Assembly: GCA_943328365.2 (NCBI GenBank)
Contig: CALPZT020000051.1
Coordinates: 1-8,198, forward strand
Length of the DNA stretch: 8,198 nucleotides
Direction of reading: 5' to 3'
Source: Bifidobacterium breve
Lineage (GTDB): Bacteria; Actinomycetota; Actinomycetes; S36-B12
This document shows, piece by piece, positions 7,764 to 8,198 of the stretch. A program made the translations under genes and the position numbers. Below the pieces are notes generated by a model. It was not told where the DNA came from. It did no database searches and worked only from the letters and a program-made list of their open reading frames with translations. Position 1 is the first letter of the stretch; the number at the start of each line of letters is the position of its first letter.

Positions 7764-8020
7764 CAACTGTCTCCAAGGTCGTCGGTCGTCTCGCCAGCTA
7801 GGCGGGCAAGGTCGTCTCGCAGGCCGTGATCAGCCTGGGCCGACGAGAGCCGGCGCAGCAATTCTGTCCGCGCCAACCACGCCATTCTCTCGACGCCGAT
7901 CGGCACCACCCTGGCCACCGGCTGGCGGTTCACCGTAATCACGATGTCTTCACCTGCCTGCACCCGCGAGAGCACGCCGGCTGTGTCATTGCGTAGATCC
8001 CGGGAGGCGACCTCTGTCAT
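7763..8020 (-). CDS. Phd/YefM-family antitoxin
   Basis: This 85-residue protein matches the prevent-host-death antitoxin family: an N-terminal DNA-binding and dimerisation domain (VASRDLRNDTAGVLSRVQAG, 4-23, then EDIVITVNRQPVARVVPI, 24-41) and a hydrophilic acidic tail (about 48-85) that normally wraps the toxin. Phd proteins bind and block their partner toxin and repress their own operon. The partner is the deleted PIN gene, overlapping by one base. ATG 8020 is preceded by TACATT six bases upstream, suggesting a leaderless transcript, and an inverted repeat spans this promoter. The antitoxin itself shows no damage. Confidence 0.92.
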   Translation of the reverse strand: MTEVASRDLRNDTAGVLSRVQAGEDIVITVNRQPVARVVPIGVERMAWLARTELLRRLSSAQADHGLRDDLARLAGETTDDLGDS

Positions 8021-8047
8021 GCGACGAATGTAGCATCACTGTCGCAT
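8019..8047. promoter_or_regulatory. Leaderless promoter and candidate autoregulatory site of the antitoxin gene
   Basis: On the minus strand TACATT (8027-8032) precedes the ATG by six bases. ATGCGAC (8019-8025) and GTCGCAT (8041-8047) form perfect 7-bp inverted arms 15 bases apart, enclosing the -10 element. This is where Phd-type antitoxins usually bind, but the operator call is inference from position. Confidence 0.4.
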
Positions 8048-8116
8048 CTTGCATTTCGCGAGCTGAATGCCCAGATGCCCGCATGCGATCTCGCCGGCGT
8101 GACATTCCGCTCCGTA

Positions 8117-8186
8117 GTGCCTCAAGTCAAATTGCCCGCGAAACCTGATCGGTGCCTCAATTAAGAATGCCCGCGAAAACGGGGTC
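8117..8186. repeat. Two 35-bp imperfect direct repeats, possible mobile-element end
   Basis: Units 8117-8151 and 8152-8186 align without gaps at 25 of 35 positions. Both share GTGCCTCAA at the start and TGCCCGCGAAA at offset 16. Repeats of this kind occur at the ends of some insertion sequences (for example IS21-like elements), where transposase binds. No transposase is visible because the window ends 12 bases later. Other possibilities are an iteron or a regulatory array. Confidence 0.5.
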
Positions 8187-8198
8187 GGTTCAGCTGGC

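Noticed and set aside
6430..7938. Plus-strand open frame of 502 codons opposite the P450 and toxin-antitoxin genes
   Set aside because: It spans three clear minus-strand genes, has no family motif and no start signal; in GC-rich DNA long antisense frames are expected.
8117..8186. CRISPR array
   Set aside because: There are only two units directly abutting with 25 of 35 identity and no unique spacers between conserved repeats.

Overview
This window looks like part of the chromosome of a high-GC Gram-positive bacterium (Actinomycetota). The evidence is the GC-rich coding sequence, a secreted GH18 chitinase with CBM2 modules joined by Thr/Pro/Ala/Ser linkers as in Streptomyces chitinases, a tRNA gene without encoded CCA, GTG starts, and several genes whose start codon lies six bases after a TANNNT -10 element (leaderless promoters). 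No genus can be named from the sequence alone.

Layout. At 1-651 (minus) is the N-terminal part of a diacylglycerol-kinase-type lipid kinase, cut by the window edge. Diverging from it is a two-gene operon (776-2876, plus): a PDZ domain fused to a YbjQ/DUF74 domain, then a Tat-exported flavin amine oxidase whose conserved blocks are in circularly permuted order. At 2916-2935 is a near-perfect palindrome resembling CsoR-family operators, followed by a 57-residue Cys-rich protein (2979-3152). A tRNA-Arg (anticodon UCG) and a TetR-family regulator follow on the minus strand. The 177-base gap between the TetR gene and the divergent chitinase gene is dense with sites: a TetR-type operator over the regulator's own promoter, and three GTGAC-N5-GTNAC pairs that fit the recognition pattern of the actinobacterial response regulator MtrA. 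The chitinase gene (4088-6151) ends at a strong 13-bp hairpin terminator. On the minus strand follow a cytochrome P450 (6343-7518) and a Phd/PIN toxin-antitoxin pair (7563-8020) in which the antitoxin looks intact but the PIN toxin has lost its middle third in frame. At the right edge (8117-8186) are two 35-bp direct repeats that may be the end of a mobile element.

How the parts relate. The clearest functional units are the PDZ-YbjQ/amine oxidase operon, the TetR-chitinase divergent regulatory region, the metal- or sulfide-responsive small Cys-rich gene, and the decayed toxin-antitoxin pair. No single pathway links them. The most unusual item is the circularly permuted amine oxidase: the block that normally ends this family (TRW, GAYS, AGE, SGKRAA) sits directly after the signal peptide, ahead of the FAD-binding GxGxxG strand, and no second copy exists at the C-terminus.
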